Source: Arthrobacter sp. M2012083
GTDB taxonomy: Bacteria > Actinomycetota > Actinomycetes > Actinomycetales > Micrococcaceae
Assembly: GCF_000281065.1 (NCBI RefSeq)
Contig: NZ_AKKK01000008.1
Coordinates: 28,647 to 92,646 of the forward strand
DNA length: 64,000 bases
Direction: 5' to 3'
The notes below the pieces were generated by a model. The model searched no databases. It saw only the letters and a list, made by a program, of their open reading frames with translations, and was not told the origin of the DNA. This document shows, piece after piece, positions 35,561 to 45,184 of the stretch. The position numbers and the translations under genes are program-made. Within the stretch, counting starts at the first letter, position 1. Each line of letters opens with the position of its first letter.

Positions 35561-36493
35561 CTACTTTCCGGCGGAACCGTCCTGGACCTCAAAGTCCATT
35601 CCGGCTTCCGCCAAATCCCCGCGGATGATTTCGATCTCGGCCGCGTCCGGCTCCACGAGGGGCAAACGGACAACCGAGTTGGGCAGGACTCCCTGCCACT
35701 TGAGAATCTGCTTGGCGGCTACAGCGCCTTGGACCCGCGTCATGGTTGCACGAATGACGGGTTCCAGTTCAAAGTTGATGGCCCTTGCCTTGGCGAGGTC
35801 GCTGGCGTTGACGGCGTCGATGAGCTCACGGAAGCGGCGTGTTGCGACGTGGGTGGTAACACCTACCAGGCCGACGGCGCCCAGCGCCATCCATTGCAGC
35901 GTCAATCCGTCATCACCGGAGTAGAAGAGCAGGTCCGTCTCAGCCATGACGCGCGTTGCGGCAGCAAAGTCCGCTTTGGCGTCCTTGACGGCCACGATGT
36001 TCTGGTGCTTCGCGAGCCCAATCATGGTCTCGGGAGCGATCGCAATGGAGGAACGGCCCGGAATGTCGTAGAGCATGACGGGAAGGTCCGTGGCCGACGC
36101 AATCGTCTCAAAATGGGCACGAACGCCTGCCTGGCTGGGCTTGTTGTAGTACGGGGTGACGATCAGCAGACCATCGACGCCGAGTTCAGCTGCACGCTGG
36201 GAGAGGTGCACGGAGTGGGCGGTGTCGTTGGTGCCGGTCCCGGCAATGATGGCAGCCTTGCCACCAACGGCCTCTTTGACGGCCCGGAACATGCCGAGGT
36301 TCTCATCGTCCGTAAGGGTTGAGGTCTCTCCAGTGGTACCGGTGACCACGAGTCCATCGCAACCATCCTGAACGAGCTTTTCCGCCAGCGCTGCGGCTTG
36401 GTCATAGTCCACCTTGCCGTCCTCAGTGAACGGGGTGACCATAGCGGTCAGCAGGGTACCAAGGGCGGGAACGTGGGCGCGCAAGTCAGACAT
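35561..36493 (-). CDS. dapA: 4-hydroxy-tetrahydrodipicolinate synthase
   Basis: First committed step of lysine/DAP synthesis: condenses pyruvate with aspartate semialdehyde. 310-residue TIM barrel. Landmarks are VTGTTGETSTLTDDE, the Tyr in IVTPYYNKPSQ, VMLYDIPGRSSI, and the Schiff-base Lys in VAVKDAKADF. ATG 36493 (MSDLRAHVPALG) is chosen; the upstream in-frame extension has no conserved content. rnj follows 6 bp on. Confidence 0.96.
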   Translation of the reverse strand: MSDLRAHVPALGTLLTAMVTPFTEDGKVDYDQAAALAEKLVQDGCDGLVVTGTTGETSTLTDDENLGMFRAVKEAVGGKAAIIAGTGTNDTAHSVHLSQRAAELGVDGLLIVTPYYNKPSQAGVRAHFETIASATDLPVMLYDIPGRSSIAIAPETMIGLAKHQNIVAVKDAKADFAAATRVMAETDLLFYSGDDGLTLQWMALGAVGLVGVTTHVATRRFRELIDAVNASDLAKARAINFELEPVIRATMTRVQGAVAAKQILKWQGVLPNSVVRLPLVEPDAAEIEIIRGDLAEAGMDFEVQDGSAGK

Positions 36494-36663
36494 ACGAAAA
36501 ACGTTACCCTGTGACAGGCTGGTTGGAAGAATGGGTCCCGCGTGATGGTCCTCATTCACTGGGGGTCGACCTGTAGCGATCGAGGCTGGACCGCTTCAAC
36601 TTTGCCATGGGACGTGGACGGTTCGCTGTGCGTGGATCACCCCGTCCTCCTATTCGGCGGTTG
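36494..36663. other. Short gene-free interval
   Basis: 170 bp between dapA and the short DUF222-like gene. The frame of the DUF222-like gene does not continue through it after its stop (next in-frame stop within nine codons), so there is no trace of a longer DUF222 gene here. Confidence 0.5.
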
Positions 36664-36999
36664 TCACGCGGGTTTCGGCGTCCGCGCGGGATCCTCCGCA
36701 CAGTAGTGCGCCACGGCCCGCTCCTTGAGTTGCTCCGCCCAAGCCACCAGACGCTGCGAGGCACGGACGTACTCAAACAGTTCAAGGGGAGTCAATGATG
36801 CCAGGTCCGCCTCGGATAACCGGCGCGCCAGCTCCGCTCCCGGTACCTGCTCCGCAAGGGCAGTACCTTCGCGGCGCCACTGGGTGTCTTCCGGAGGCTC
36901 GCCGGCCACGAGCTGCCTGAAAAGGAAATCGACGACGCCGGGGCTCATCGCTTTCATGGGTCCGTGAAGGCCTTCCGGCGGCTTTGGAACATCGTTCAT
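36664..36999 (-). CDS. Short protein resembling the N-terminal module of DUF222/13E12 proteins, SOS-controlled
   Basis: 111-residue protein. The stretch VPGAELARRLSEADLASLTPL then ELFEYVRASQRLVAWAEQLKERAVAHY matches the start of DUF222 (13E12 repeat) proteins: PG-x-x-LA, L-x-x-x-D-x-x-x-L, then a helix ending in AWA. Full members run 400-500 residues with a C-terminal HNH nuclease, which is absent, so this is a solo module or a relic. The ATG lies 6 nt after a -10 TAGCAT with a LexA box in its spacer. Mycobacterial 13E12 copies also carry SOS boxes. Function unknown. Confidence 0.65.
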   Translation of the reverse strand: MNDVPKPPEGLHGPMKAMSPGVVDFLFRQLVAGEPPEDTQWRREGTALAEQVPGAELARRLSEADLASLTPLELFEYVRASQRLVAWAEQLKERAVAHYCAEDPARTPKPA

Positions 37000-37005
37000 G
37001 CGGCA

Positions 37006-37034
37006 ATGCTATTCGAACATATATTCGAACACAA
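37006..37034 (-). promoter_or_regulatory. SOS promoter of the DUF222-like gene
   Basis: On the minus strand -35 TTGTGT (37034-37029), 17-bp spacer, -10 TAGCAT (37011-37006). The LexA box TCGAAC-ATAT-ATTCGA (37013-37028) fills the spacer, one mismatch from consensus. Start site predicted on the ATG at 36999. Confidence 0.75.
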
Positions 37035-37088
37035 GGGGTTTCCGTCACATCACAGTTGCCACTCAGCGGCTTATGAGACGATCGCTGC

Positions 37089-38324
37089 ATGACTTCGCAA
37101 GAGACGGCCCCGACGCGAAAAGCACCCGGCGGCCGACTGATCTCCCCTCGGCTCACAGGGATAGATGCTGCCAGGGGCGCGGCCTTGTTGGGAATGATGG
37201 CCACGCACTTGATGCCCACGTTCGGACCCTCCCCCCAGTGGGACCCGACGTTCGTAGGTTTGGTGTTTTCAGGCCGGTCCGCGGCCCTCTTTGCCGTACT
37301 TGCCGGCATCGGGTTGGCTCTCAGTACAGGTAAGCAGCAGCCCCGTAGCGGCACGGAACTGTGGGCGGCACGAGGTGGGGTTGCCATGCGCGCTGTGGTG
37401 ATCGCCGTCGTCGGACTGATGCTGGGCGGCCTGGACGTCAACGTCGCCATAATTCTGGTTCACTACGCCGTCCTGTTCCTATGCATCCTGCCGTTCCTTG
37501 GCCTCCGGCTCAAGGCGCTCTGCTTCTGGGCGCTCGGCTGGGTCCTGCTGTCCCCGCTGCTGGCCTATCTGGTACGGCCTCTACTACTGGACGCGAACCC
37601 TCCCCTGACGTTGGGCCACAACCCCAACTGGGATGATTTCGGGACGCCCGGACGCCTCCTTGCCGACCTCTTCTTCACCGGGTACTACCCCGCATTCCAA
37701 TGGATCTCATACCTGCTGATCGGATTGGTACTCGGACGATTGGCACTGACGACGGCGAGAGTTCAGGTTCTGTTGCTCACTTGCGGAATCGCGGTAGCCG
37801 GCCTGGCGAAAATCGTCGGGATCCTGGCCATGGAGGCGTGGGGTGGGCGGGCTGCATTGTCAGCCCTCCAGGTCACCAGGGGATACCCGTTGGAGAGCAT
37901 GCTTCAGGTCAATGTCACCGGCCTGGAGCAGACCGGCTCCTGGTGGTGGCTGGCGACGGCGGCCCCGCATGCCGGGACCAGCCTGGACCTGCTGCATAGC
38001 GGTGGCGTAGCGGCGGCAGTGGTCGGTTTGTTCCTGCTGCTCGGCACCCTGGCGGAACGGATCAAGGTTAACTTCCTGATCCTGCTGAGCGGCCCCGGGG
38101 CCATGACCTTGAGCCTCTACTCAGCCCATGTCTGGGTAGTGTCCGGGTTCACCAACCAGCCACTGCCCTCGGGGTGGACGGACGAAGGCATGTACTGGGC
38201 CCAAGCAGTCACCGCGGTTGTCATTGGCGTCTGTTTCGCCGTTCTCCGACGCCGCGGACCACTGGAGTGGGTAGCCCACACGGCATCAAGCCTGGGCCGT
38301 CACCGGCCTGCTGCAGTGGGCTGA
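37089..38324 (+). CDS. Membrane protein, HGSNAT/DUF418-like acyltransferase family
   Basis: 411-residue protein with about ten transmembrane helices. The N-terminus RLTGIDAARGAALLGMMATHLMPT is the heparan-alpha-glucosaminide N-acetyltransferase/DUF1624-type start (GIDAARG). The conserved C-terminal part has LSLYSAHVWVV. These proteins are thought to move acetyl or acyl groups across the membrane onto cell-envelope sugars; substrate unknown. It is divergent from the DUF222-like gene, and the LexA box lies 60-75 bp from its ATG, so shared control is possible but no promoter in this direction is clear. Confidence 0.78.
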   Translation: MTSQETAPTRKAPGGRLISPRLTGIDAARGAALLGMMATHLMPTFGPSPQWDPTFVGLVFSGRSAALFAVLAGIGLALSTGKQQPRSGTELWAARGGVAMRAVVIAVVGLMLGGLDVNVAIILVHYAVLFLCILPFLGLRLKALCFWALGWVLLSPLLAYLVRPLLLDANPPLTLGHNPNWDDFGTPGRLLADLFFTGYYPAFQWISYLLIGLVLGRLALTTARVQVLLLTCGIAVAGLAKIVGILAMEAWGGRAALSALQVTRGYPLESMLQVNVTGLEQTGSWWWLATAAPHAGTSLDLLHSGGVAAAVVGLFLLLGTLAERIKVNFLILLSGPGAMTLSLYSAHVWVVSGFTNQPLPSGWTDEGMYWAQAVTAVVIGVCFAVLRRRGPLEWVAHTASSLGRHRPAAVG

Positions 38325-38788
38325 GAGCGGAAGAGCTTCACGGCGTCACGCATCGACGCACGGGCACGTTTGCGGTCGCCTGAGGCATCGTAGGCGCAGC
38401 TCAGTCGGAACCAGGAACGCCAGTCATCCGGAGCGGCCTCGGCCTCTGCCCGGTACTTCTCAAACTCGGCGTCAGCTGCAGCCCGGACTATTCGTCCGCC
38501 CGGAGTGCGCGGAAGGTCATCCACCGGCAAACCGCCCTCGGCCTCGAGAACCTTGGCCATCTGCTCGGTACGGGCACCAAAAAGCAGCTCACGGATGAGT
38601 GCCCATGCGCCCACCACCGGCAGGACCAGGTAGGCCGCGCCGATCCCCTTGGCTACCAGGTTGGGGTCGGCGAGCAAGAGGAACGAACGCTGCACGGAAA
38701 CCACCAGGTAAAGCACCAACAGCAGGGTGATGGCTCCTACCCAGATCTTGGTGCGGTTCTTCTTCAAGGAAGTCCAGAAATTGCCCAT
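38300..38788 (-). CDS. Membrane protein with a TPR-like tail
   Basis: 162-residue protein. Two transmembrane helices (about residues 15-35 and 45-66) are followed by a cytosolic helical region with a TPR-like unit, WRSWFRLSCAYDASGDRKRARASMRDAVKLF. No named family recognised. ATG 38788 (MGNFWTSLKKNRTK) is chosen; it lies 4 bp after the dapB stop. It overlaps the convergent acyltransferase gene by 25 nt. Probably co-transcribed with dapB. Confidence 0.75.
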   Translation of the reverse strand: MGNFWTSLKKNRTKIWVGAITLLLVLYLVVSVQRSFLLLADPNLVAKGIGAAYLVLPVVGAWALIRELLFGARTEQMAKVLEAEGGLPVDDLPRTPGGRIVRAAADAEFEKYRAEAEAAPDDWRSWFRLSCAYDASGDRKRARASMRDAVKLFRSQPTAAGR

Positions 38789-38792
38789 GGTC

Positions 38793-39602
<810 letters not shown>

Positions 39603-40058
39603 CTACTCCCCCGCTCCGACCCACTCCACGGTGCCGTCAGTGAAGAACTGTTCCTTCCAAATGGGGACTTGCTCTTTGACCCGGTCCACGAGCTCAGCAC
39701 ACACAGCGAATGCCTGGCCGCGGTGGGCAGCGGCTACAGCACATACCAGCGCCGGATCACCGATCTCCAGCATGCCGATCCGGTGGGCGGCCCAGATGCG
39801 AACGGGTTGCGCAGCTTCACCGGAGTGCTCTGAAACCAACTGCGCAACGACGTCTGACATCACCTGGTGCGCCGTGGGATGCGCGCTGTAGCTTAGGCGG
39901 TCCACAGCCTTGCCGCCGTCGTGATTCCGAACGACGCCGCTGAAGCTGACCACTGCCCCGGCTGTATCGGATTCCACCGCCATTATGGCTTGATCCACGG
40001 AAATGGGCTCGGCGCTAAGGACAGCGCTGACCACCTCAAAGTTTGCTTCAGTGCCCAT
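39603..40058 (-). CDS. moaE: Molybdopterin synthase catalytic subunit MoaE
   Basis: Transfers sulfur from MoaD thiocarboxylate to precursor Z to form molybdopterin. 151 residues. AVVSFSGVVRNHDGGKAVDRLSY and HRIGMLEIGDPALVCAVAAAHRGQAF are typical; a basic active-site Lys lies near VKEQVPIWKEQF. Start overlaps the mog stop by 11 nt, so the chain moeA-moaC-mog-moaE is read in one unit. Confidence 0.93.
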   Translation of the reverse strand: MGTEANFEVVSAVLSAEPISVDQAIMAVESDTAGAVVSFSGVVRNHDGGKAVDRLSYSAHPTAHQVMSDVVAQLVSEHSGEAAQPVRIWAAHRIGMLEIGDPALVCAVAAAHRGQAFAVCAELVDRVKEQVPIWKEQFFTDGTVEWVGAGE

Positions 40059-40545
40059 GGCTTCCTTCCAGTTGCTCGCAGAGGTGCCCGATCACAGGGT
40101 CCAGGACAGCCAAACCGTCCATGACGCCCTTCGGGGATCCAGGCAGGTTGATGACGAACGTCTTCCCCGCTGCCCCGGCGTGGCCACGGCTCAGCATGGC
40201 CATGGGGGTTTTGGTGGCACCGGCGTGCCGGATACCCTCCATGATGCCCGGAATCTCGCGCTCGAGCAGCGGCAGCGTCATTTCGGGTGTGCGGTCATCC
40301 GGGCTAAGACCCGTTCCGCCGCTGGTAATGATCACCGCGGGTTCCTGTGTCAGGAGGGCCCTCAGGGCAGCACCAACCGGCTCCCCGTCCGGTACCACCA
40401 TGGCAGGGAAGGTATCGAAGCCGTGCTCGTTGAGCCAATCGAGAATGATCGGACCTGTTTCGTCGGCATACACGCCTGCGGCTGCACGGGTTGATGCGAT
40501 GACGACGCCGGCCTTCCGCGGAACGTTCGGCTCGCACGCGCTCAT
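40048..40545 (-). CDS. mog: Molybdopterin adenylyltransferase-type protein (MogA/MoaB family)
   Basis: 165-residue protein of the MoCF-binding fold, adenylating molybdopterin before molybdate insertion. [17 protein letters not shown] is the family motif (TGGTG-type), with [18 protein letters not shown] at the N-terminus and [20 protein letters not shown] in the active-site loop. Start overlaps the moaC stop by 4 nt. Confidence 0.9.
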   Translation of the reverse strand: MSACEPNVPRKAGVVIASTRAAAGVYADETGPIILDWLNEHGFDTFPAMVVPDGEPVGAALRALLTQEPAVIITSGGTGLSPDDRTPEMTLPLLEREIPGIMEGIRHAGATKTPMAMLSRGHAGAAGKTFVINLPGSPKGVMDGLAVLDPVIGHLCEQLEGSHGH

Positions 40546-41081
40546 GCCCCGGCCTCCTCTACTGTTGATGCTCCGGAGATGTCCCAGTCGCCGCTTTTCC
40601 CACCGCTCTTGGCCAGCACGCGGATATCGGTCAGCACTGCGTGCTTGTCCACGGCCTTGATCATGTCGTAGACACTCAAGGCCGCTACGGAAGCCGCCGT
40701 CAGTGCTTCCATCTCGACGCCGGTCACTCCCCGGGTCTTGACGGTGGCCAGGATGTCAACCGAGTCAGTGCCCAGCTCGAAATCCACAGTGACCTTGGAG
40801 ATCGGCAACGGATGGCATAGCGGAATCAGCTCAGGAGTCTTCTTCGCCGCCATGATCCCCGCTACGCGTGCCACGGCGAGGGCATCTCCCTTGGGCAGTT
40901 CGCCGGCCCCAAGGAGTGCCAGTACGTTGGGGGTGCTGCGGACAGTGGCTGTAGCTGTTGCTACACGTGTGGTGACGGCTTTTTCGGAGACGTCCACCAT
41001 CTGTGCAGTGCCGTCCTGCCTGAGGTGGGTCAGTCCGCCGGAGTGTTCTGTAGTCGCGGGAGTTTGCTTCACAGCATCCAT
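40542..41081 (-). CDS. moaC: Cyclic pyranopterin monophosphate synthase MoaC
   Basis: Acts with MoaA in forming cyclic pyranopterin monophosphate from GTP. 179 residues. [65 protein letters not shown] and KSGGKSG are the conserved blocks. A short extra N-terminus ([13 protein letters not shown]). The start overlaps the moeA end by 13 nt. Confidence 0.95.
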   Translation of the reverse strand: MDAVKQTPATTEHSGGLTHLRQDGTAQMVDVSEKAVTTRVATATATVRSTPNVLALLGAGELPKGDALAVARVAGIMAAKKTPELIPLCHPLPISKVTVDFELGTDSVDILATVKTRGVTGVEMEALTAASVAALSVYDMIKAVDKHAVLTDIRVLAKSGGKSGDWDISGASTVEEAGA

Positions 41082-42295
41082 ACTTCCACTTCGTCTCCGT
41101 CGGTGAGTTCCGTGACGTCGCCGGGTATCTGAACCAGGGCGTTCGCCCGGGCCAAGGCATGGACAAGGTGCGAACCCGCACCACCTTCCATCCGGACCGT
41201 TCCGTCCGCGTCCACGGTCCCCCGACGGACCTGGTGTTTGCCTTCCGGCGAGGCCAGGGATTCGGCCAAGCGGGCCTTCAGCACCGGCCTCGGCGCGGGC
41301 GTTCCCAGTACCTGCGAAAGGGCCGGCCTGAGAAACATCTCAAATGACACCAGGCAGCTGACCGGATTTCCCGGAAAGCCAAGGAACGGAACACCGTCAA
41401 AGGTGCCCAATCCCTGGGGTCCTCCTGGCTGCATGGCCACCGGAAGGAAATCCACTGGCTGGTTCGCCATGGCTTGCCGGACCACTTCGTAGGCTCCCTT
41501 GCTCACTCCCCCGGTGGTGACAATGACATCGACGCGGCTATCCGCTTGCGCGGTGTGACGGCGGAGCACCGCCAGCAGCTTGGAGGGGTCGTCATCGGAT
41601 ATTCCAGTGCGGACCACGTCCAGGCCGGCCTGTCGTAGGGAGGCTTCGAGCAGTGTTCCGTTGGAATCGAAAATCTTGCCGGCGGTGAGTTCTTCCCCCG
41701 GTTCCACTACCTCGTCCCCGGTGGTGACCAGCAGGACGCACCAAGGTTCGCGGACTTCGACGGTTGTCAGCCCCAACGCCGCCAAAAGCCCCAACTGCGC
41801 GGGTCCCATCCGGGTACCGGCGGGCAGCGCCAGTGTGCCTTTCCCGATGTCGCTGCCGCTGTCCCGCACGTAGGTGCCGGGAGCGACCGGAGGCAGTTCC
41901 ACGACAGCCTCCACTGCGGCAGGATCCGGAAAAAAGTTTGGCGTCGCCTTTTCAATGGGCACGACGGCGTCGGCCCCGTCGGGGATCATTGCCCCGGTCA
42001 TGATGGGGGCGGCAAAGCCGGGCTTCAGTGCTTCTGGCGCGGCGCCTGCCGGAACCGGCTCCGCTACCTGGAGCTCCGCACCGCCGTCGGGAATATCTGC
42101 TGAGCGGACGGCAAAACCGTCCATTTGGGAATTGGCGAACGGGGGCAAGGAGAGCGGCGCGTAGACATCGACGGCGAGCGCTTTACCCAACGCCTCCAGC
42201 AGTGGCAGGGTGATGTTGCCCTTGCCCGCAGAAACGTCGGTGAGCAGTTCCACCACTGCCTGGCGGTGGACTGCAACAGATCTGGGCACGGACAT
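41069..42295 (-). CDS. moeA: Molybdopterin molybdenumtransferase MoeA
   Basis: Inserts molybdate into adenylated molybdopterin. 408 residues. [16 protein letters not shown], the [16 protein letters not shown] motif, and [16 protein letters not shown] (MoCF-like domain) with [14 protein letters not shown] 42295 ([14 protein letters not shown]) is chosen; the longer frame overlaps the molybdoenzyme gene. Starts 59 bp after the sulfite-oxidase-like gene, so cofactor genes may be transcribed with the enzyme. Confidence 0.94.
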   Translation of the reverse strand: MSVPRSVAVHRQAVVELLTDVSAGKGNITLPLLEALGKALAVDVYAPLSLPPFANSQMDGFAVRSADIPDGGAELQVAEPVPAGAAPEALKPGFAAPIMTGAMIPDGADAVVPIEKATPNFFPDPAAVEAVVELPPVAPGTYVRDSGSDIGKGTLALPAGTRMGPAQLGLLAALGLTTVEVREPWCVLLVTTGDEVVEPGEELTAGKIFDSNGTLLEASLRQAGLDVVRTGISDDDPSKLLAVLRRHTAQADSRVDVIVTTGGVSKGAYEVVRQAMANQPVDFLPVAMQPGGPQGLGTFDGVPFLGFPGNPVSCLVSFEMFLRPALSQVLGTPAPRPVLKARLAESLASPEGKHQVRRGTVDADGTVRMEGGAGSHLVHALARANALVQIPGDVTELTDGDEVEVWML

Positions 42296-42353
42296 CCTCC
42301 TGGGTGGACACGCTGGCTTCCGGGAATTCTCCGGACGTACCCAGACTAGGGCC

Positions 42354-43934
42354 TCAGCCCACCTTGACGTTGATCGTGTGATAGCCCGTGGCACCATCGG
42401 GAGCCACTGGTGCCTTGTCTTCGGTCTGGGGTTGTCCCGTGGAATCGGTGGCCCGGACCTGCACTTCGTACTCCCCTGGCGTCAGGTCGATGCCCAATTG
42501 CCACTGGTACCACGTGTCGGTGGAGATCGCGCCGGCCAGCGTAGCCTGCTGCCATGGTCCCCGATTGACGCGAAGCTCTACGCGGTTGATGCCCCTGTGC
42601 TGGGCCCAAGCCACACCGCCGAATTGGACCTTGCCCGATTGGACGCTTCGTCCGCTGCGCGGTACATCGATGCGCGATTGCGTTTTGATGGGCCCGTGAT
42701 CGCTCCAACCCCGAGGCGTCCAGTACGCGGTGTCGTCTGAAAAACGTGTGACTTTCAGTTCGGTTAACCATTTGGTGGCAGAAACAAAACCATAGAGTCC
42801 CGGCACAATCATCCGCACCGGGAAGCCATGTTCCAGCGGAAGCGGTTCACCGTTCATGCCGACGGCCAGGAGCGCATCACGGTCGTCGGTGAGGGCCTCC
42901 AAGGGAGTGCTGGCCGTCCAGCCGTCGTTACTGGTGGACAGGACCATGTCAGCACCGGCTTTGGGACCTGCCATTGCCAATAGTTCCCTCACGGGCCAAC
43001 CCAGCCATAGGGCGTTGCCGATGAGGTCACCGCCGACGTTGTTGGACACGCAGGCGATAGTGACATGGCGCTCTGTCATGGGCTTGGCGAGGAGGGTAGC
43101 AAAGTCGATTTCAACCTCGCGTTCCACCATTCCGGTGACCCTCAGTTTCCAAGCAGGGGGGTCGATGGCCGGGACGGTCAATGCTGTGTCGATCCTATAG
43201 AAATCGGCATTTGGTGTAACCAAAGGGCTGATGCCATCCACGGACAGGGACGCGCCGGCCGGGATGGTTTGCAGCGGTGTGGCGGGTTCCGGGAGCGTCA
43301 TGGAGCCCCGGAAGCCTGAAGCCACCGCTGTGGCCCGCGTAAGGACGGTGGTCACCGTTCCGGCTACGACGGCGGCAAGGGAAGTTCCAGCCAAGGCGTT
43401 CAGGAAGCTCCGCCGAGCCAGTGGCGCTTCCTCACGGCCCGGGATTTCTTCCGACGGAGCCCAGGTTGCCAGCCGACGCACGAGGTTTCGCAGCAGCACC
43501 ATGGTGAGTACCGCGGCAACAATCGGCGCAAGCGCTGCCTGGGGACTGGCCTGGGCCCGGGTCACGACGGCAGCCAGCCCTGCGACACCCGCCAGTCCGG
43601 CGAGGGCCAGGCCCCAGCCATTGCGGCGACGCTCCAAGACACCGGCGAGCGCTGCAAGAATTCCTGCCACGCCCACGATGCAAGCGACCAACACAATCTT
43701 GTCGGCGGTTCCGAATAACTGCACTGCCAAGTCTTTGACCCCTGGCGGCACGGCGTCGATTACCGCTCCGCCAAGGGCCGTGACGGGCGAAACCAAAGGG
43801 CTCAAGAGGCCGGCGGTCAGTTCGCCTGCAGCGATCCCGGCGGCGCCGGCAGCCACACCCGCGGCAGCAGCCCACAGGGCAGGCTTACCCGTGAGGCGTC
43901 GCTGCTTGGTGGTACCGGGTGCGAGCGTGCTCAT
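42354..43934 (-). CDS. Membrane-bound sulfite-oxidase-like molybdopterin oxidoreductase
   Basis: 526 residues. The N-terminal ~160 residues hold four to five hydrophobic helices. A Tat-like RRSFLNAL lies at residues 174-181, followed by a hydrophobic stretch. Then comes the sulfite oxidase catalytic domain, with the Mo-binding Cys at C295 in HVTIACVSNNVGG, LEHGFPVRMIVPGLYGF, and the C-terminal dimerisation domain (VELRVNRGPWQQATL). Donor substrate unknown; the domain order predicts an extracytoplasmic enzyme anchored by the helices. Start overlaps the sensor kinase stop by 4 nt. No partner cytochrome gene is beside it. Confidence 0.88.
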   Translation of the reverse strand: MSTLAPGTTKQRRLTGKPALWAAAAGVAAGAAGIAAGELTAGLLSPLVSPVTALGGAVIDAVPPGVKDLAVQLFGTADKIVLVACIVGVAGILAALAGVLERRRNGWGLALAGLAGVAGLAAVVTRAQASPQAALAPIVAAVLTMVLLRNLVRRLATWAPSEEIPGREEAPLARRSFLNALAGTSLAAVVAGTVTTVLTRATAVASGFRGSMTLPEPATPLQTIPAGASLSVDGISPLVTPNADFYRIDTALTVPAIDPPAWKLRVTGMVEREVEIDFATLLAKPMTERHVTIACVSNNVGGDLIGNALWLGWPVRELLAMAGPKAGADMVLSTSNDGWTASTPLEALTDDRDALLAVGMNGEPLPLEHGFPVRMIVPGLYGFVSATKWLTELKVTRFSDDTAYWTPRGWSDHGPIKTQSRIDVPRSGRSVQSGKVQFGGVAWAQHRGINRVELRVNRGPWQQATLAGAISTDTWYQWQLGIDLTPGEYEVQVRATDSTGQPQTEDKAPVAPDGATGYHTINVKVG

Positions 43935-45184
43935 GTCATGCCTCCGAGGCGGTTGTCCATTGCGATGGGTTGTTGGTCAGGAGTCGTCGACGACCCGGGT
44001 GGGGTTGCCCCGGCCGGAAGTGACAACGCAAAGCGACAGCCGCCCTCGACGTTGTCCACTGTGACCGATCCCCCATGAGCCTTGACGATGCCGGCCACCA
44101 TGCTGAGACCGATGCCGGCCCCGCTGTAGCTGCCCTGTAATGCTTCGCTGGTGCGGCGGGCGGGATCTTTCTGCCAGCCCGTTTCGAACAAGTGCGGGAG
44201 GTCCTCGTCCGGGATGCCGCCGCATTGGTCCCGGACGGCGATAACGGCATTTCCAGCGTTCTTCCCTTCAGGGCCGTCCCGTCCGACACTGATATGGACG
44301 TCGCTGCCTGGTTTGCTGTAGATGATGGCGTTGAGGAGCACGTTCCGAACAGCCCGGGCGAGGCTTGGTCCGTCGGCGACGGCCATACACTCGCGTTCCC
44401 CGCCGCCGTCGAGCCTGATGCCGCGTTTCTCAGCCAAGGGCGCGAGGTCCGAGAGCGCATCGCTGACGAGGTCGTAAAGGTCCAAGGGTTCAGCGCGCAG
44501 GCGGAGGGTGCCGGCCTGGATCTTGGACAGTTCCGAGAGGTCATTGACCATGGCCGTCATTTGTTCGGTCTGCCCGATGATCTTCCGGTAGTAGCCCTGC
44601 ACATCTGTTGCCATGCCGTCCTCAAGGGCTTCGGTCATGGCGCGCATGCTGGCCAAGGGTGTTCGGAGGTCATGGGAAATCCACGACACAAGCTCGCGTC
44701 GCGCAGTCTCCAAGGCTGCCTCGCGTTCCCGGGACTCGGCCAGGCTCCGGCTGCTGGCCTCAAGTTCCTTAGCTAGTTCCGCGAGTTCGGACGTCATGCC
44801 CGGAGCGCTGCCCCGCCCCTCGGCCACTGTGTGTTCCAGGGTTTCACCTCGGCCCAGTCGCCGGGCGGCGTCAACCAAGTGGGCAGCGTTCCTGGAGACA
44901 CCGGCACCCAGCATGAGGGACAACGCAACGGCAACACCCGAGGCAGTGGCAAGGATGTACCACATGACTTCGAGGTCCCTGGCGGAAATAAACATCGCAT
45001 TGAAAGCACTGACCATTCCCGCCACCAGCACGGCGACGGTAGCCACAACAACCATGCAGATTTGGGCGAGTACCGAAGCCCGTCGAAGAAGCCGGAGGAG
45101 CACCCATGTGGTGGCCCCGATGAGCACGGCCCAGAACAGGACCCACGCGAGGATGGTCCACAGCTCACTGCCCTCCATGGTCAC
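43931..45184 (-). CDS. Sensor histidine kinase
   Basis: 417-residue kinase. Three hydrophobic helices in the first ~100 residues with little extracytoplasmic loop, so sensing is probably in or at the membrane. A HAMP-like AAHLVDAARRLGRGE follows, then the H-box WISHDLRTPLASMRAM, and the ATPase domain with an N-box VLLNAIIYSKPGS, DQCGGIPDEDLPHLF and GAGIGLSMV. Partner of the response regulator, whose gene it overlaps (20 nt). Controls the molybdoenzyme gene by position; the signal is unknown. An internal ATG at 45178 is an alternative start. Confidence 0.93.
   Translation of the reverse strand: MTMEGSELWTILAWVLFWAVLIGATTWVLLRLLRRASVLAQICMVVVATVAVLVAGMVSAFNAMFISARDLEVMWYILATASGVAVALSLMLGAGVSRNAAHLVDAARRLGRGETLEHTVAEGRGSAPGMTSELAELAKELEASSRSLAESREREAALETARRELVSWISHDLRTPLASMRAMTEALEDGMATDVQGYYRKIIGQTEQMTAMVNDLSELSKIQAGTLRLRAEPLDLYDLVSDALSDLAPLAEKRGIRLDGGGERECMAVADGPSLARAVRNVLLNAIIYSKPGSDVHISVGRDGPEGKNAGNAVIAVRDQCGGIPDEDLPHLFETGWQKDPARRTSEALQGSYSGAGIGLSMVAGIVKAHGGSVTVDNVEGGCRFALSLPAGATPPGSSTTPDQQPIAMDNRLGGMT

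Noticed and set aside
33608..36322. 904-codon open frame on the plus strand
   Set aside because: Runs antisense through rnj and dapA, which are unmistakable on the minus strand; long antisense frames are expected in GC-rich DNA.
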